Positions 12,511 through 25,292 of a DNA stretch of 64,000 nt are shown here, in pieces. Source of the DNA: Sarocladium kiliense (lineage: Eukaryota; Ascomycota; Sordariomycetes; Hypocreales; Sarocladiaceae); the NCBI GenBank assembly GCA_030734395.1, contig JAUZTG010000036.1, positions 787,246 to 851,245 of the forward strand. The letters are read 5' to 3'. The notes under the pieces were generated by a model. It saw nothing but the letters and a program-made list of their open reading frames with translations, was not told the DNA's origin and made no database searches. Position 1 is the stretch's first letter; each line of letters begins with the position of its first letter. Position numbers and translations under genes: made by a program.

Positions 12511-15500
12511 AGCTAATTAAGCGTGTAGGCGACTGTCTGTGGTTGCGCTGTTCAGATGTGTTGACTGGCGAGGTGATGAGGCTGGAGAGGGGCAGGTATG
12601 CTGTGACGTCGTGAAGCAGTAAGGTTGGGTTACGTGCGCAAGTCAGCCACAAGACAGGTGATGACTAGTTGAAAAGTCAAAGCAGACAGAGACGGCAGAC
12701 TCGGAATCTGAAAGCCAGTGGAGTATCCGAGGGAGGCAGCTCGTCGAAGGCAAATGCCGGCAAGACGGATGATGGCGAGTTGGGAAAGGTTCAGGCCAGC
12801 GGTTCGACAGCAACGGGCAGGAACAGGAACAGCGTCCATGCCAGTGCAGGCGGGTGGTGACTCGTTGCGTGCCCAGCGGGTGAAAGTGGGGCCTCCTCGG
12901 GGGCTTATGCTCAGTGACGCTAAGCCCTGGAGCTGCGCGGTCCCAACCAAACAAAAGCGCTGGAGCAATGCGACCTTGAGGGGGCGTCCACTGTCTTTCC
13001 TGACGTAGTAGGTATGTCGCCCTTGGGCAAATAGGCCGATCTTGGCCTGACTGGGATGGTATTCGTTCAAGATTTATTTTAGCAACGTCAGGAGGCGAGA
13101 AGGCAAAATGAACATCAACGATGGGACAGAAACAATCGTGCCGTCTTTGGGACCAGTGGTAGAGCTCCTGATATCACATAAGATCGTGTGCTGACTTCAG
13201 GGTGGAGATGGACTGTTCCAGTGCTCACCGAGAGCTAAACAAACCTCGTATCACAGCGGACTGACCCGTATCAGGTAGGTATTCGGATGGCGCCCAGCTT
13301 TCAGCCTGTCAGCCGGCTTATGCTTTGCAGCGTGCAAAACGGCAGGCATCCACTCAAGCAGTGGTGAAATGCGACTTCAGCAATAGTAAAGACGTTAGGC
13401 GATGTTGCATCTGCAATGCAGCCAGCCTGACATCGTCACAGTGAGGTTGGCCGCGAAAAGGGTGCCCATTTCTTAGGTCGAGGCTGTGCTCTCTTGGCGA
13501 GTCGATGATCAAGGGGTTCATGTAGACATGCTGCCTGCTGGTTGATCAGCATGACCAGTATCGGCTCTCCGACAGGCGTATCTTCATTTTCTGGTGACTC
13601 ACCATGTAAATGCCATTTCAGACAGCAAACAACACTTTCGTCAAGCTGTCTCAACGGTCCTAACCGAAGCTGGACAACAGACACCAAGGTGGTGAGGAAT
13701 CATCAGCCTAGATGCGCCACTGTCAAATTCCCCGCCTCGCACCAAGAGCCGTGTGGCTGTGTGCGCCACATGTCTTGCCAGTCGTCCAATCATGGCCATC
13801 AGCGAACCGAAGATATCGGATGGCGACCCAAGTGATGGTGCCAGAGGCGAGGATGAAAACTAGGATCTGTCTGGCCGTTTTGTTGCAATAGCAGTCTTAG
13901 ATTGGTTTACCCTGCGAATTTCAGCATCCGTCTCCAACCTGATCCTGACAAGATGCGACATCGGACAACGGGGCTTGCTAGCCGATCTATTCCCAGCTAT
14001 AAATCGTCGACAGACTTGCGTAGCCTGATGTTTCAATGTCGCCAGTAATAGCAACAAGGCCAGGGTCTGCAACGAGGCCAGGATGGGCTGCCTCTCGACT
14101 AGTTCGACTCACACTGCGCACTAGACAATTTGCGTCCAGACAATTTCGACAGATATGTTCTTTGGGGAAAGCTCGCCGTGGTTGCACGATGTTGTTTGGC
14201 GAGAACTAGCATAGAGCCATCCTTTGGGCGTAACTGCTGATTCACGAACGTGATTGACCTCACGAGGTACCTGTAGTAAAACAGCTCCTTGCAGCTGAGG
14301 GCACGGCACTGGCAAGGCTTTGACCGCCTCACCCATGATCGTGAGGCCACCCTCGCATATCTCGATTGTGGCTCTGAGACATGCAGCATCGGAAGTGTCC
14401 TTGGACCCCGTGCTAAACTGGTGGTACGTGTACTCCTTGAGCCACGTTCCACCCCCTACCATTGAGCTTGTTTGGCGCCATTCTGCTCAATTGGGCAGCG
14501 CTGACAGAGGCTGATTGGGTAACACCCCTCTCTTCAAGGGTGCCAGCCCCGACTTTTCTGTGAACGACAAGCTGCCCAGCCTAGCCTCGCACAAATGTCA
14601 ATTCCCGTACCTCCCAGAGTCTTGATGCATATGGGCCAAGCAACTACCGACTGCAACGGAGGACACAAGCGAGATTGATGTGCCGTATGCTCAAGGGAGA
14701 CCACTTATCCAATCTTTCGCAGGATCTTGATATGAAGCTCGAGTTGATGTCACAGAGTTGGGTACAAGCAGCCGGTGTCCAAAACGGAAACGTAGAGGGG
14801 TGAGCCATGTAGAGGACGACAGGGTGGTGGGGAAGGCTGCGGATTGGCAGCCAGGGTCGAGAACACGCGTCTCCCACCCACCTCTTCCGAGGTGTTTTCA
14901 CAGTTTGAGAGGCCTCGGACTGTCTGTAACTTTGTGAGGAGTGGTGGGTTTCTGCCGGTCATTCCGTGTCCTTTTGGGCGTGGTTTAACACAGCCAGCCC
15001 CCAGATATAGGCAGTGCATCGATCGCATATGTGACTGAACAGGCCGCTTTCACAGAATCGCAGTTCGTAGCAAGTTTGCTCACGACTGGCGGAGCAATTG
15101 GCTACGAAATTGCACTGTGGGCAAGCGCGAGGCTGATGCTGACCATAATTGGGGTTGCAAAAACCTAGGTGTTAGGCCGGTATCCCCTGTCGGGGTGGTT
15201 TACCTGAAAAGCATTGGAACGAGGGCGAGACGCTTGTCAATCAAAGCGGCAGAGCCCTGGCAGAAACAGAGTTTCCTCCAGGCGCGGAAGAGGCAGGTTG
15301 GGTGACGGTGAGTGGTGCATTGCTGGCGATGGTCAAGTCGATTTTACAGGGTCCTGAAGGACGGCCACCAATCAACCTGGGGGTTCTCCGCACACACGGC
15401 CTGGGCTGGTGGACAAGGGCAAGACAGTAGAGAGGGTCGAGAGGGTCGAGAGGGGTTCCGATGGCACCAGGGAAAGAGCTTGACCAGCCGATCGTGGGTG

Positions 15501-16199
15501 GGATTCACAGCGAAGTGGGCAGGGTTGCCGAACAGGACCCCAGTAGTAGGTTGGTTGACGATGGAATAGTGAGCGCTTCGTGGGCGGGACCCGGCTGTGC
15601 ATGCGTTGCGGGCGTTTGGAGATGTTGCACTGAATCGCCACACAGGAGGGAGTTTGGTTTGCGAGTGGTTCTTACGCACAACGAGACGGTCAGTGACAAG
15701 AGGTCAGGCAGGTGCACAGGGGCATGCCAGCGAAAGCATCGACTCCGGTTGGTTCACTGGTGGCCCCGGAGAGGATGGCGCGGTCGATTGTCCGTAGAGT
15801 AGTGATGATGTCTGATCTCAGCCTGATTGGCACCTCGCTGGCCAACAGGCCGTGGTGCCGCTAAAATAGGGCAGGAGCAGCAAGGGCATGTATGGTCCTG
15901 CCGCCCGTGCTTTGGAACGGGCAGGAACGAAGGAAGAAGCCGCCTTGATCGGAGGAAGGAGGGAAAGAAGGTAGGCACATCCTTCACCGTACCTGCCTCC
16001 CATGTTGTGCCAGGCCAGGCCATGCCATGTCTATCGGCGGCTGCCCTTGTCTCCCATCCAAATGGAGGATTAGTACTATCTCTCCGGTGAAGAAGTTGGA
16101 GCCAGAGGCAACTGCAGGCGGGGTCGGCCCTGCTGCTGGCTGCATTGGGTACCTTAGGTCGGGAGCTGGCCGCCCAATTGCAGTGATGCAAATCGTGGC
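12511..16199. other. Gene-poor interval
   Basis: Roughly 3.7 kb between two genes that point away from each other. All frames are under about 150 codons, overlap on both strands and lack domains. Base composition is moderately GC-rich and not AT-biased, so it does not look like a decayed transposon. Confidence 0.5.
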
Positions 16200-17258
16200 A
16201 TGGATGGATTCAAGGTCGCTCTGCACTCGGCTGTTGATGCGTCAATTCCAAGCTTTGTGGCCTGGCCCTGCCTGCCCTGCCCTGTCTGCTTGCGCGCCTC
16301 CACTGTGAGTGCTGGACCTCTTCCGCCACGGCAACACACGCACGCATGCACCCTCACACCCTGTTCTCCAGGTACGCAGTTGCACTCACTTACTGGCTCG
16401 TTTGGTTTCGTAGGTTTCCACATCGTCCTGCTTCTCTCTCCCCGTCCGTCCCCCTCGCTCGCTCCAGCACATGTTTGCCCCACCGTCCCGCCGCCAGGTC
16501 CAGTGCCACAGCCTCGCCTAAAGCCTCGAGGACCCCTTCACCCTTGGTTCCTTTTGGGTATGGGGGGTGGTGGTGCTGCTGCTGGTCCGTTTTGTCGTCG
16601 TCCTCACTCTCCTCTCCTCTCACTCCGACTTTCTTCGTTCCAATCTTGTCCAGGCTTCGTCTTGCCTGTCGAGCCCATGAATATAGCTCCTCCTCCTCGC
16701 TGCTCTGGACGGCGTCGACTCTAGCCATTGAATCCAGCACGGGCGTAGCCAGCGCACACACACACCTCCGATCCCCGCCATTCCGCCCTCCCGTCCCATC
16801 ATCTCGCGAGCGAGTTTCGAGGCCACGACAGCACGCCCAAGCTATTCTGCTCTCAGTCCTTTTCTCTTCCTTCTTCTGATTCTCGCCTGCTTAACTTTTG
16901 ACGCCAAGCGCCACCTTTTTGAACATTTGAACTTCTCTGCCGGCCTCGACTCTCAGCTCAGAAACCCAGCCCTGATCTGCCTCGCTTGTGCCCGAATCGC
17001 CAGCTCCTCCGTCCTCGGCTGGTCCGCACCACCCACCATCCGCTATCGCGCTCCGGCAGTCGTGCGTGCCCCCTCACCACCGTCTGCTTCACTTGAGACT
17101 CTCTGCCCCGGATTGGCGGGTGATTTTTTTGCCGTTATTCGGCTTCCCGATTTATGTCTGATGCATTCGCTGCATCTGCACTTTGTTGCTTATTAGACTT
17201 TTGACTGCCTGCCCGTACCTGACCGTTACCGGCCGTTGCATGGCTCAACCGTTACTAG
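16200..17258 (+). promoter_or_regulatory. Pyrimidine-rich upstream and leader region of the caspase-like gene
   Basis: About 1 kb immediately before the start at 17259 is strongly C/T-rich on the plus strand, with many CTCTCC and CCGTCC runs around 16420-16900. CT-rich tracts commonly precede transcription start sites of filamentous fungal genes. An ATG at 17240 opens a short upstream frame that overlaps the main start and could dampen translation. Confidence 0.4.
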
Positions 17259-20027
17259 ATGGAACCCTCCACTAAGAAGCGGAAGCTCGCACCGAAACTC
17301 AGCAACCCCGACCCAGCCTCGCCATCTACTGGCAACGCCAGTTTGCACGTCTCAACAGCCTCATATCCTACAGAGTCGGTTAGTCTCATCTCGATCCATC
17401 ATTGTAGCTCACAAGCTCTGCTCAAAACCGGCAACTAATACTGACACCATCCTCACAGCAGCAGTATCCCGTCCAAGATACTGCTGCGGCAGCTGCGGCA
17501 GTCGCACTAGCCTCAAATCCTGAACGCCATGATTTCGAGTCTTTTGCACGGCATCTACAAGATGCCGCCATGTTAATTCAGCGGCAGGCCGAGAGACAAG
17601 CTGATCGCCTAGCGTCCACAAATGTCTCCGTGTTACTGCTCCGTTGGGCTGACGACCCTACCGCCTCCGCTGATATTGATGCCCTGGAGCAAACCTTCCA
17701 CTCGCACTATCACTATAACACTCAGAGATGGCTTATACCTTCTGATGCGAATCCAACTCTCAAATTGCTTCAGCATCTCGCCTCCTTCTTGGACAATACC
17801 CCGCGCAATCACCTTCTCATCATTTATTATGCTGGCTATGGCTTCGTAAGATCAGATGACCAACTATACTGGGCAAGGTGAGTTCCAAAAGGAACAGCGA
17901 ACACTGCCTTGCAGCGGGCGTTCCTGCCCATGTAACTCACCTCGTGGATGAATTTCTAACGGAAATCATAGCAATGCTCGTAATGATGCCGCAAAGGTCA
18001 AGTGGGATGGCATCAGATGCCTCTTAGAGGACACTCTGCAGGATGTGCTGCTTTTACTCGACACATGTGCGCTCCCCGATGTTGTTCCAACTGGGCGCCA
18101 TGGTATAAAGCAGGGGATTGCCGCGTGCACACCCGAACAAATGAATCGTGAAGAAGGCCGTTCTTTCACATCGTATCTCAATGATGCTCTGAGGAAGCTC
18201 GGCAATGGCCGGCCGTACAGCGTCCAACGGCTACTTGAGGAGACACAGGGACAAAAGCATCAACAGTCCAGCTCAGAAAGCCCGACCTCCGTCAACGGAG
18301 ATGCACACAAGGCCACATCAACTGCGCAACCGGTTTTCTTCACGGTTGCGAAAGGAAACGGCCAAAACCTGACTCTAGCGCCTTCCTCAGGCCATTCTCC
18401 GACGATGCTTTCGCCCGGCGAGGCGTGCGAGGACACTAAGACGACTGTCACACGCAATGGCAAACACACAGATGCGGACGCGCTTCGGGGTCTTCGCTTT
18501 GATGAAGCTCGGGTTCTTGTTTGCACTACCTTTGTTGGTGAAGCAAGCTCTGATATGGGCTTCTACAATAAATGGCTCCAGTCTACCCCTGCTTCTGCTA
18601 GCAACATCATAGTGGAAGGTATGTTTCTTGGTCCACCAACCATGTTATTGATCTCTATGCCACATTCTGTTTGGACCGTCGTTCAGCATGACCAAGTTTG
18701 TTGTTATCTTGGGTTCATCAACTCTCACAATATGCTACATCTTTATCAACGGCTGGTCAGCACTGGCGATGCGCAGCCATGGTTGAAGATGGTGGATGAC
18801 GGAAGGGTGCTCCTAGAGGGACGCGAAATAACCACCAACACGCCGAGCCGGGCAAAGGCAGATCCTGACGCACACTCTCCCACGATAGCCCGTAACGGCT
18901 TGGCTAAGGAGCATCGCGGATTCCACGCAATCAATAGCTCACCAGGGTCATCATTCAACACAGTCAAGGCAAAGGACGAAGTACAAGACTCCGCAGAAAT
19001 GCAGGAGGCAGCAGAGCAGCTTAAGGCACTGAGCCATGTCCGAACTCGGAGTGACGAGGGTGCTACTGCGTCCCAGGCACCCGGTGACCGCCAGAGAACA
19101 ACACTGCCCGATTCGATACCGGATGTCCGAAGGCAGGAGCACGGCAGACCTCTTCCTGACTCCGCTGACCCCGGGGTCAGTGCAGCAGAGCTTCAGACCA
19201 GCCCCGGACCCAAAGCTAAAGCCCCTCGTCGAGCGCTTCCGAAGCAAGAGTCTCGTTGCAACCACTGCACGCATGCTCCCTTCAAGGACTCCACGGCACT
19301 TCGCAAACATATACTGGCAGCGCACACGCGTCCTTTCCCTTGCGCATTTTCCTTCGCTGGCTGCAGCAGTACTTTCGGATCCAAGAATGAGTGGAAAAGG
19401 CACATTGCATCACAACACCTGTGTCTTACGTACTATCGCTGCTCCTCCTGCTCCAAAACGACAGTGGACGGCAAAGGTAATGAATTCAACCGCAAGGATT
19501 TGTTCACACAGCATCTGCGTCGGATGCATGCGCCTCACGATATCAGACGAGCACTGCAGAAAGGAGAAGCTAAATCCGAGGCAGAGTGGGATGCTCGTGT
19601 GAGGGAACTCCAGCAGAGCTGCTTGGTGACTCGCCGACGACCACCGCAGCGGTCTGCCTGTCCCAAGGAAGGCTGTAGTATGACCTTTGAGGGTCCCAGC
19701 GCTTGGGATGATTGGACCGAGCATGTGGGACGACATATGGAAAAGGGAGAAGCTCAAAGACTGGGCGTCGACAAGCTCTTGACAAAATGGGCTCTCGAGG
19801 AGGGTGTCATCGAGCCGTGGGGCGATGGTGAGTATCGCTTGACGGCGGCCAGTTCTGTCGGTGGAGGAGGTGCTTATGCCAGCGCGTGGCCAAGTGAGAG
19901 ACACGCTCACGCGCGTCGGCGTAGCTCGGCAGCCACTTACAACGCAGATAAATCCCCAGTGGAGGAGTCAACACCACAGAAGGCTGCCACATCGACGACA
20001 GCGATGGATGTCGATAACGATGTATGA
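17259..20027 (+). CDS. Caspase-like (peptidase C14 fold) domain fused to C2H2 zinc fingers
   Basis: Three exons, 17259..17378, 17459..17877 and 17972..20027, encode 864 residues. The N-terminus has a basic KKRK nuclear-localisation-like run. Residues about 97-250 match the fungal caspase-like domain: VLLLRWADD, RWLIPS, LLIIYYAG and LLLLDTC. The position of the catalytic histidine in YYAGHG is Tyr167 (codon at 17837), while the cysteine is kept as Cys212 (codon at 18066). Without the His-Cys dyad it should not be a protease. After a long polar linker come C2H2-type fingers from about residue 609 (CNHCTHAPF...H, CAFSFAGC...H, CSSC...H) and again near 745. The layout suggests a nuclear scaffold or regulator rather than an enzyme. 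All splice joins are in phase, and the second intron has a CTAAC branch. Confidence 0.88.
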
Positions 20028-21635
20028 AGAAAACTTTTGTTTGAAGATGGTGTGCTCACGCACGCGAAAGAGGAAAAGGAAGCGATCTGAGAGGACTGCG
20101 ATGAGAAGTTCACATCTCACAACATGGCGCCTGATTGCATTTTCGGGGAAACAGTTACGATTTACATGAACTCTGGGGGTGTCAAACTTGTTTTTCTTTT
20201 GGATAACGGCGCGGAAGCTCAAGGACGTGAGATCAGTTGAGAAGGAAATGAGCCAGTTGTGCACAGTCGCTACAGGTCCGTGTGTGGTTTAGAGTGTCAA
20301 GAGTGTCAAAGCCCGAAATATGACCAAATATAGCGATCTGGACAGATATAGTGACGAAATTTCTCTCTCTTGCGTGGTCATAGGCATCAGTCACTCACAA
20401 GAATAGATGTATGTAGCAATAGCTTCCAGTTAAGCGCACTGAGGCTCCCAGAAGGCCAGTAAGCATAATAGTGTCTACAGGACCAACTGGAACCAGCCCG
20501 TAGGAGGCCAACGCATGGACAGTCCTTCACGTGTATTCCATGCTGGTGACAATACGAAGCACGTGTCCTGCGGGAAGCAAGATTGCCCTTACCCTTCAAG
20601 GGGTTCGTTGCAATTCACGCATATTTAGGCCGAAGCCACAAGCCACAAGTTATGCCGCTGCAGGTCATTCGGCCCGCAAGACTAGGAGGGGAAAAGCCTG
20701 TTTGGCGGTGAAGTAGATGAGATGACGTCTTGAGGGAGTCCTTTCATCTCCCCCTCATGCAGCCACTGTCTATTCATTGTGGTTCTTCCCCGCGAACCGT
20801 TGTGGACGGCGGGTGGCGTTGCGGCGTGGCAGTCACGGGTATAACAAACAAGGTGCCGAAGGCGGGGTTCCTTGGCTCTTTGAGATAGATATGGGGATGG
20901 GAGAGGGAAGCTACATATGACCCGAGGTTTCATTTGAAGCATTTGAAGGTGGTGCTGGGGTCAGAAGTCGGCGTTGGTGCGGTCCGAATCGTGAACAGTC
21001 GGCCAATTGCCCAAATAGGAAAGTCGGGGATGCCCACTGGTGTGAATAGTAGGCTAGATGAGTGAATTTAACTGTTGGCCGCCCCATCTGACTGAATGCT
21101 AAGACGTCGAGGAAAAAGGAGAGTAGCTGGGAAAAGTGGTTCTGGCGTTGTAATAACCTTGGCTATAAGCCGAGGACTCGCCGGGAGTTGCGTTGAACTT
21201 GCTCAGATTCCCTGACATTGGGTTACATTGTGAGAGATCCCATGTCGCCCGTTGTGACCCTCTTCAGGGCGCGAGAGGGGCGATCTGCATTACCGAATCA
21301 TGGCGGGAGGGGTAGACCCGGGGAATTACTGGTTCTGGGAACGGACCAGGGATGAATGAGGTATTGGAAGCTGGGGAAGATGAAGGCATGATGCTAATCG
21401 TGCAGTTTCTGAAGTTGCATTCGGTTGAGAAGGATGATGCGTGGTTGATCTTGGCCCATGGTCAGGTGTATATCTTTTCGGCATGTTCCCTACTTTCTTA
21501 AATGTAGATGGGGACTGCTAAGCAGGTCATTTCTACCGACTCTCGAAGCATTGCCATTGGAGCTCGTTCATTTTCGTGAACGTTGTCGTAGAGTTTCCTG
21601 CTGTATCTTTCTGTCCTGCTCCTTTTACAGCAAGT
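20028..21635. other. Intergenic region
   Basis: About 1.6 kb between two plus-strand genes. It holds the terminator region of the caspase-like gene and the promoter of the alpha-glucosidase gene; no supported gene is visible. Confidence 0.5.
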
Positions 21636-24525
21636 ATGGCTTTGTGGGGGGCCTCCGTCCTCGCCTTCGCGGTATCATCGGTATCTGCGACTGTCATTCC
21701 GAGGAACAGTATTAGTGCTCGCGATGTCTCGTCTTGCCCAGGATATGCAGCCTCGAACGTCCAGGTCTCCGATACCGGATTGACGGCTGATCTCACTCTT
21801 GCCGGCGAGCCATGTGATGCTTACGGTGAAGACTTGAAAGACCTGATTCTTGAGGTGACATACGAGACAGGCAAGTGGTCACTTGCAACCTCTTCAGCGC
21901 TTCAATGGCAAAAACTAACGTTTGAGTCTTAATATAGAGAACCGCTTGCATGTCAAGATACAGGACAAGGGGAACCAAGTCTACCAAATCCCGGAATCAG
22001 TTTTCCCCCGACCAGGAGGCAGCATAGACCCGGAATCCAGCAGCATCCGCTTTGCCTACGCCGAAGAACCTTTCAGCTTCAACATCACCCGCGCTGACAC
22101 AGACGAAGTCTTGTTCGACACCTCTGCGGCTTCCATTGTGTTCGAATCGCAATACCTGCGGCTTCGTACCTCGATTCCCACCGACCCATACCTTTACGGC
22201 CTGGGTGCGCACAATGATCCTATGAGACTCGAGTCTGTGGGTTACATCCGCACATTCTGGAACCAGGATAGTTACGGTGTTCCAAATGGGGCGAATTTGT
22301 ATGGCAGCCATCCAGTGTATATCGATCATCGGGAGACAGGAACACATGGTGTCTTGTTCCTGAACTCGAATGGTATGGATGTCTTGATTGACGAGGACGA
22401 GGAGGGCGGCAAGTACCTTGAGTACAATACTTTGGGAGGTGTCCTTGACTTCTACTTCTTCGTTGGAGACTCACCGTCAAAGGCAGTAGAGGAGTATGGG
22501 GAGATTGCTGGTCGGCCGCCAATGCAACCCTACTGGGGCCTTGGTTTCCACCAGTGCAAGTGAGTTCACCCTGCTCCCTTGATATCAAGACTCGCTTGCT
22601 AACTCCAGTCTAGGTATGGCTACCAAGATGCATTCATGGTTGCCGAGGTTGTGTACAACTACAGCCAGGCCGAGATCCCCCTGGAAGTCATGTGGACAGA
22701 CATCGACTACATGGACCGCCGCCGCGTCTTCACCGTCGACCCAGATCGTTTCCCTCTCCCCAAGATCCGCGCCGTCGTCGACTATCTGCACGAACATGAC
22801 CAGCGGTACATCGTCATGGTCGACCCGGCTATCGCATACGTCGAGTCGGGAACACTCGATCGAGGTCTCGATGACGACGTCTTCCTGTTGCGGTCCAATG
22901 GATCTGTATGGCTAGGCGTTGTCTGGCCCGGTGTCACAGTGTTCCCGGACTGGTTCGCAGAGAACATCACTCAGTACTGGAACAACGAGTTCGCACTCTT
23001 CTTCGATGCGGATGAAGGGGTGGACATTGATGGCTTGTGGATCGACATGAACGAGCCGAGTAACTTCCCTTGCAACTTCCCGTGTGATAATCCATATGAA
23101 GCGGCAAAGGGTTTTCCGCCGACACCACCGCCTGTGAGGGAGCCTCCGAGGGAGTTACCTGGGTTCGCCTGTGTATTACAGCCTGAGGGGACGGAGTGCG
23201 AAGACGGAGAAACTGCTGGGTCATCGAAGCGAGACGGGTCTTTTGGACAACCAGGTCTAGTCACTCGACAACCCGGATTCTCTCGCCCAAGGCACCCTTT
23301 CCACCGTCGCCAGGAGTATGAAGGTGATCAAAAAGGTCTCCCCGGCCGAGACCTGCTTTACCCAGAGTACGCCATACACAACAAAGCAGCGTTCCGAGAT
23401 GACTGGAACGCAGACAAAGGCGGCATCTCCAACAAAACCGTCAACACCAACGTGATTCACCAAAACGGCCTCGCCGAATACGACGTCCACAACCTCTATG
23501 GCGCCATGATGTCCAGCGCCTCCCGCGACGCCATGGAAGCTCGTCGCCCCGGTCTCCGCCCCTTCATCATCACCCGCAGCACCTTTCCCCACGCAGGCTC
23601 CAAAGTCGGACTCTGGCTCGGCGACAATCTCTCCAACTGGAACCAATACCGCGAATCCATCCGTACTATGCTCGCCTACACTTCCATCTTCCAATTCGGC
23701 ATGGTCGGCTCTGACGTCTGTGGGTTTGGAGGTGATACAAATGAGGAGCTGTGTGCACGATGGGCGAGTCTCGGTGCGTTCCAGACTTTCTTCAGGAACC
23801 ATGCGCAGTATGAGGCGGTACCGCAGGAGTTTTATCAGTGGGAGAGTGTGGCGGAGAGTGCGAGGAGGGCTATTGGAGCGAGATATCGGTTGTTGGATTA
23901 CATGTACACGGCGCTTTGGAAGCAGAGTGAACAAGGGACGCCGGCGGTTGTCCCAATGTTCTACGTGTTCCCGGAAGATAAGGGGACTTTGGAGTTGGAG
24001 AATCAGTACTTCTATGGTCCTGGGGTGTTGGTTGCACCGGTGGTTGAACAGGGTTCGACGAGCGTTGACGTGTATCTTCCGGAGGGGAAGGTCTTCTATG
24101 ACTGGTGGACGCACGAGGCTATTCAGGGTGAAGGAGGGAGTTATTCGGTTACGGGGGTGAACACTACGATGATCCCTCTGTTCATCAGAGGCGGTGTGAT
24201 CCTACCACTGAGGGAGAACTCGGCAATGACAACAACAGAGCTGAGGAAGGAGAAGTTTGAGCTCTTGGTCGCCTTGGATAACGATGGAAAGGCAAAGGGG
24301 GAGCTGTACATCGACGATGGGGAGTCTTTGGAGCAGGAAAGCTATACGGCTGTGAAGTTTGAGTATGCGCATGGGGTGGTGACGCTAGATGGGGAGTTTA
24401 GTGAGGACTGGCCAGTTGAAGTAGCCAGCGTGGTCTTGCTGAGACCCAAGGGCAAGGAAATTGTGGTGGAGGTCGGGAAGTCTTTCACAGCGGGAGGGAG
24501 GATAAAATTAAAGGGTAGGCACTAG
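21636..24525 (+). CDS. Secreted alpha-glucosidase, glycoside hydrolase family 31
   Basis: Three exons, 21636..21870, 21938..22559 and 22614..24525, give 922 residues. A signal peptide (MALWGASVLAFAVSS) leads into the GH31 N-terminal beta domain. The catalytic nucleophile lies in WIDMNEPSN (about Asp430) and the acid/base in WLGDNLSNW (about Asp623); MWTDIDYMDRR and the FFRNH loop are also diagnostic. Such enzymes release glucose from the non-reducing ends of maltose, starch fragments or related alpha-glucosides outside the cell. The first intron uses a GC donor (GCAAGT) with a CTAAC branch and TAG acceptor; splicing there restores VTYETENRLHVKI, which is family-conserved. An insertion rich in Pro and Glu follows the nucleophile (residues about 440-520), common in fungal members. 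Confidence 0.95.
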
Positions 24526-25292
24526 GCCTGTATCTTAGTACTTCATCCCCAGTGTCGTAACAATTGGATTCACTCTCAAGAGGCTCGTACAATTGCTTTC
24601 CTTGATCAACTTTGTGATAACGAACCTCAAGAAAGGGGAGAGGTAGTAGATAAGTGCCAGACTTAGCCTACTGACCTTCTATAGCAGCGAAAGTAATCAG
24701 GTGGCCAGCAAGGTCTCCAGAGCCTCGGGCACATCCTTGAAATAGTATCAAGCCACTATTTAGGCACCGATCTATGCCACTGATACGGACTTGGAAAAAA
24801 TGTGCCGGCGCGTAGATGCGGAAGGGCGAGCCTCAAGTAGCCAACCACGGGCTCCCAGCCCAGGAAGGCTCCAGGCACATGCATGGGGGCAAGGGGGCCT
24901 CACAATAGGTGACAAGGGCAAGCTGAGTATAGGGCGCACCTGATTTTCGTTGGAGGAGAAGAAGGCTCGAGGTGATTCTGCACCCTCATCGAGAAGTCCA
25001 CATCTTCCAGCCGACACCTACACATGCTCGGTCTTCTGCGAGTTTCGAAACGATATACCCAGCCTGGCCGCCTATCTGCAGACCTTACGCAAGCCCGAAT
25101 ACTACGGGCGTCGCACACCTGGCCGTCTCGACTACTCATCGAATCCGAATTGCGACTCTCCCAGCCGTCGCATGACATAGCAAACACAGTCTTGCCGCAA
25201 TTGCAGCGTCAAAGTGGGCAGCCGCATAGACGCCGCGACCGACCCTTCACGCTATCTCGCGTTGTAGACGAAGCTAGACGAAGATAGAGGAT
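24526..25292. other. Intergenic region, promoter of the NLR gene
   Basis: About 770 bp between two plus-strand genes, with no supported gene. It should contain the promoter of the NACHT-ankyrin gene starting at 25293. Confidence 0.45.
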
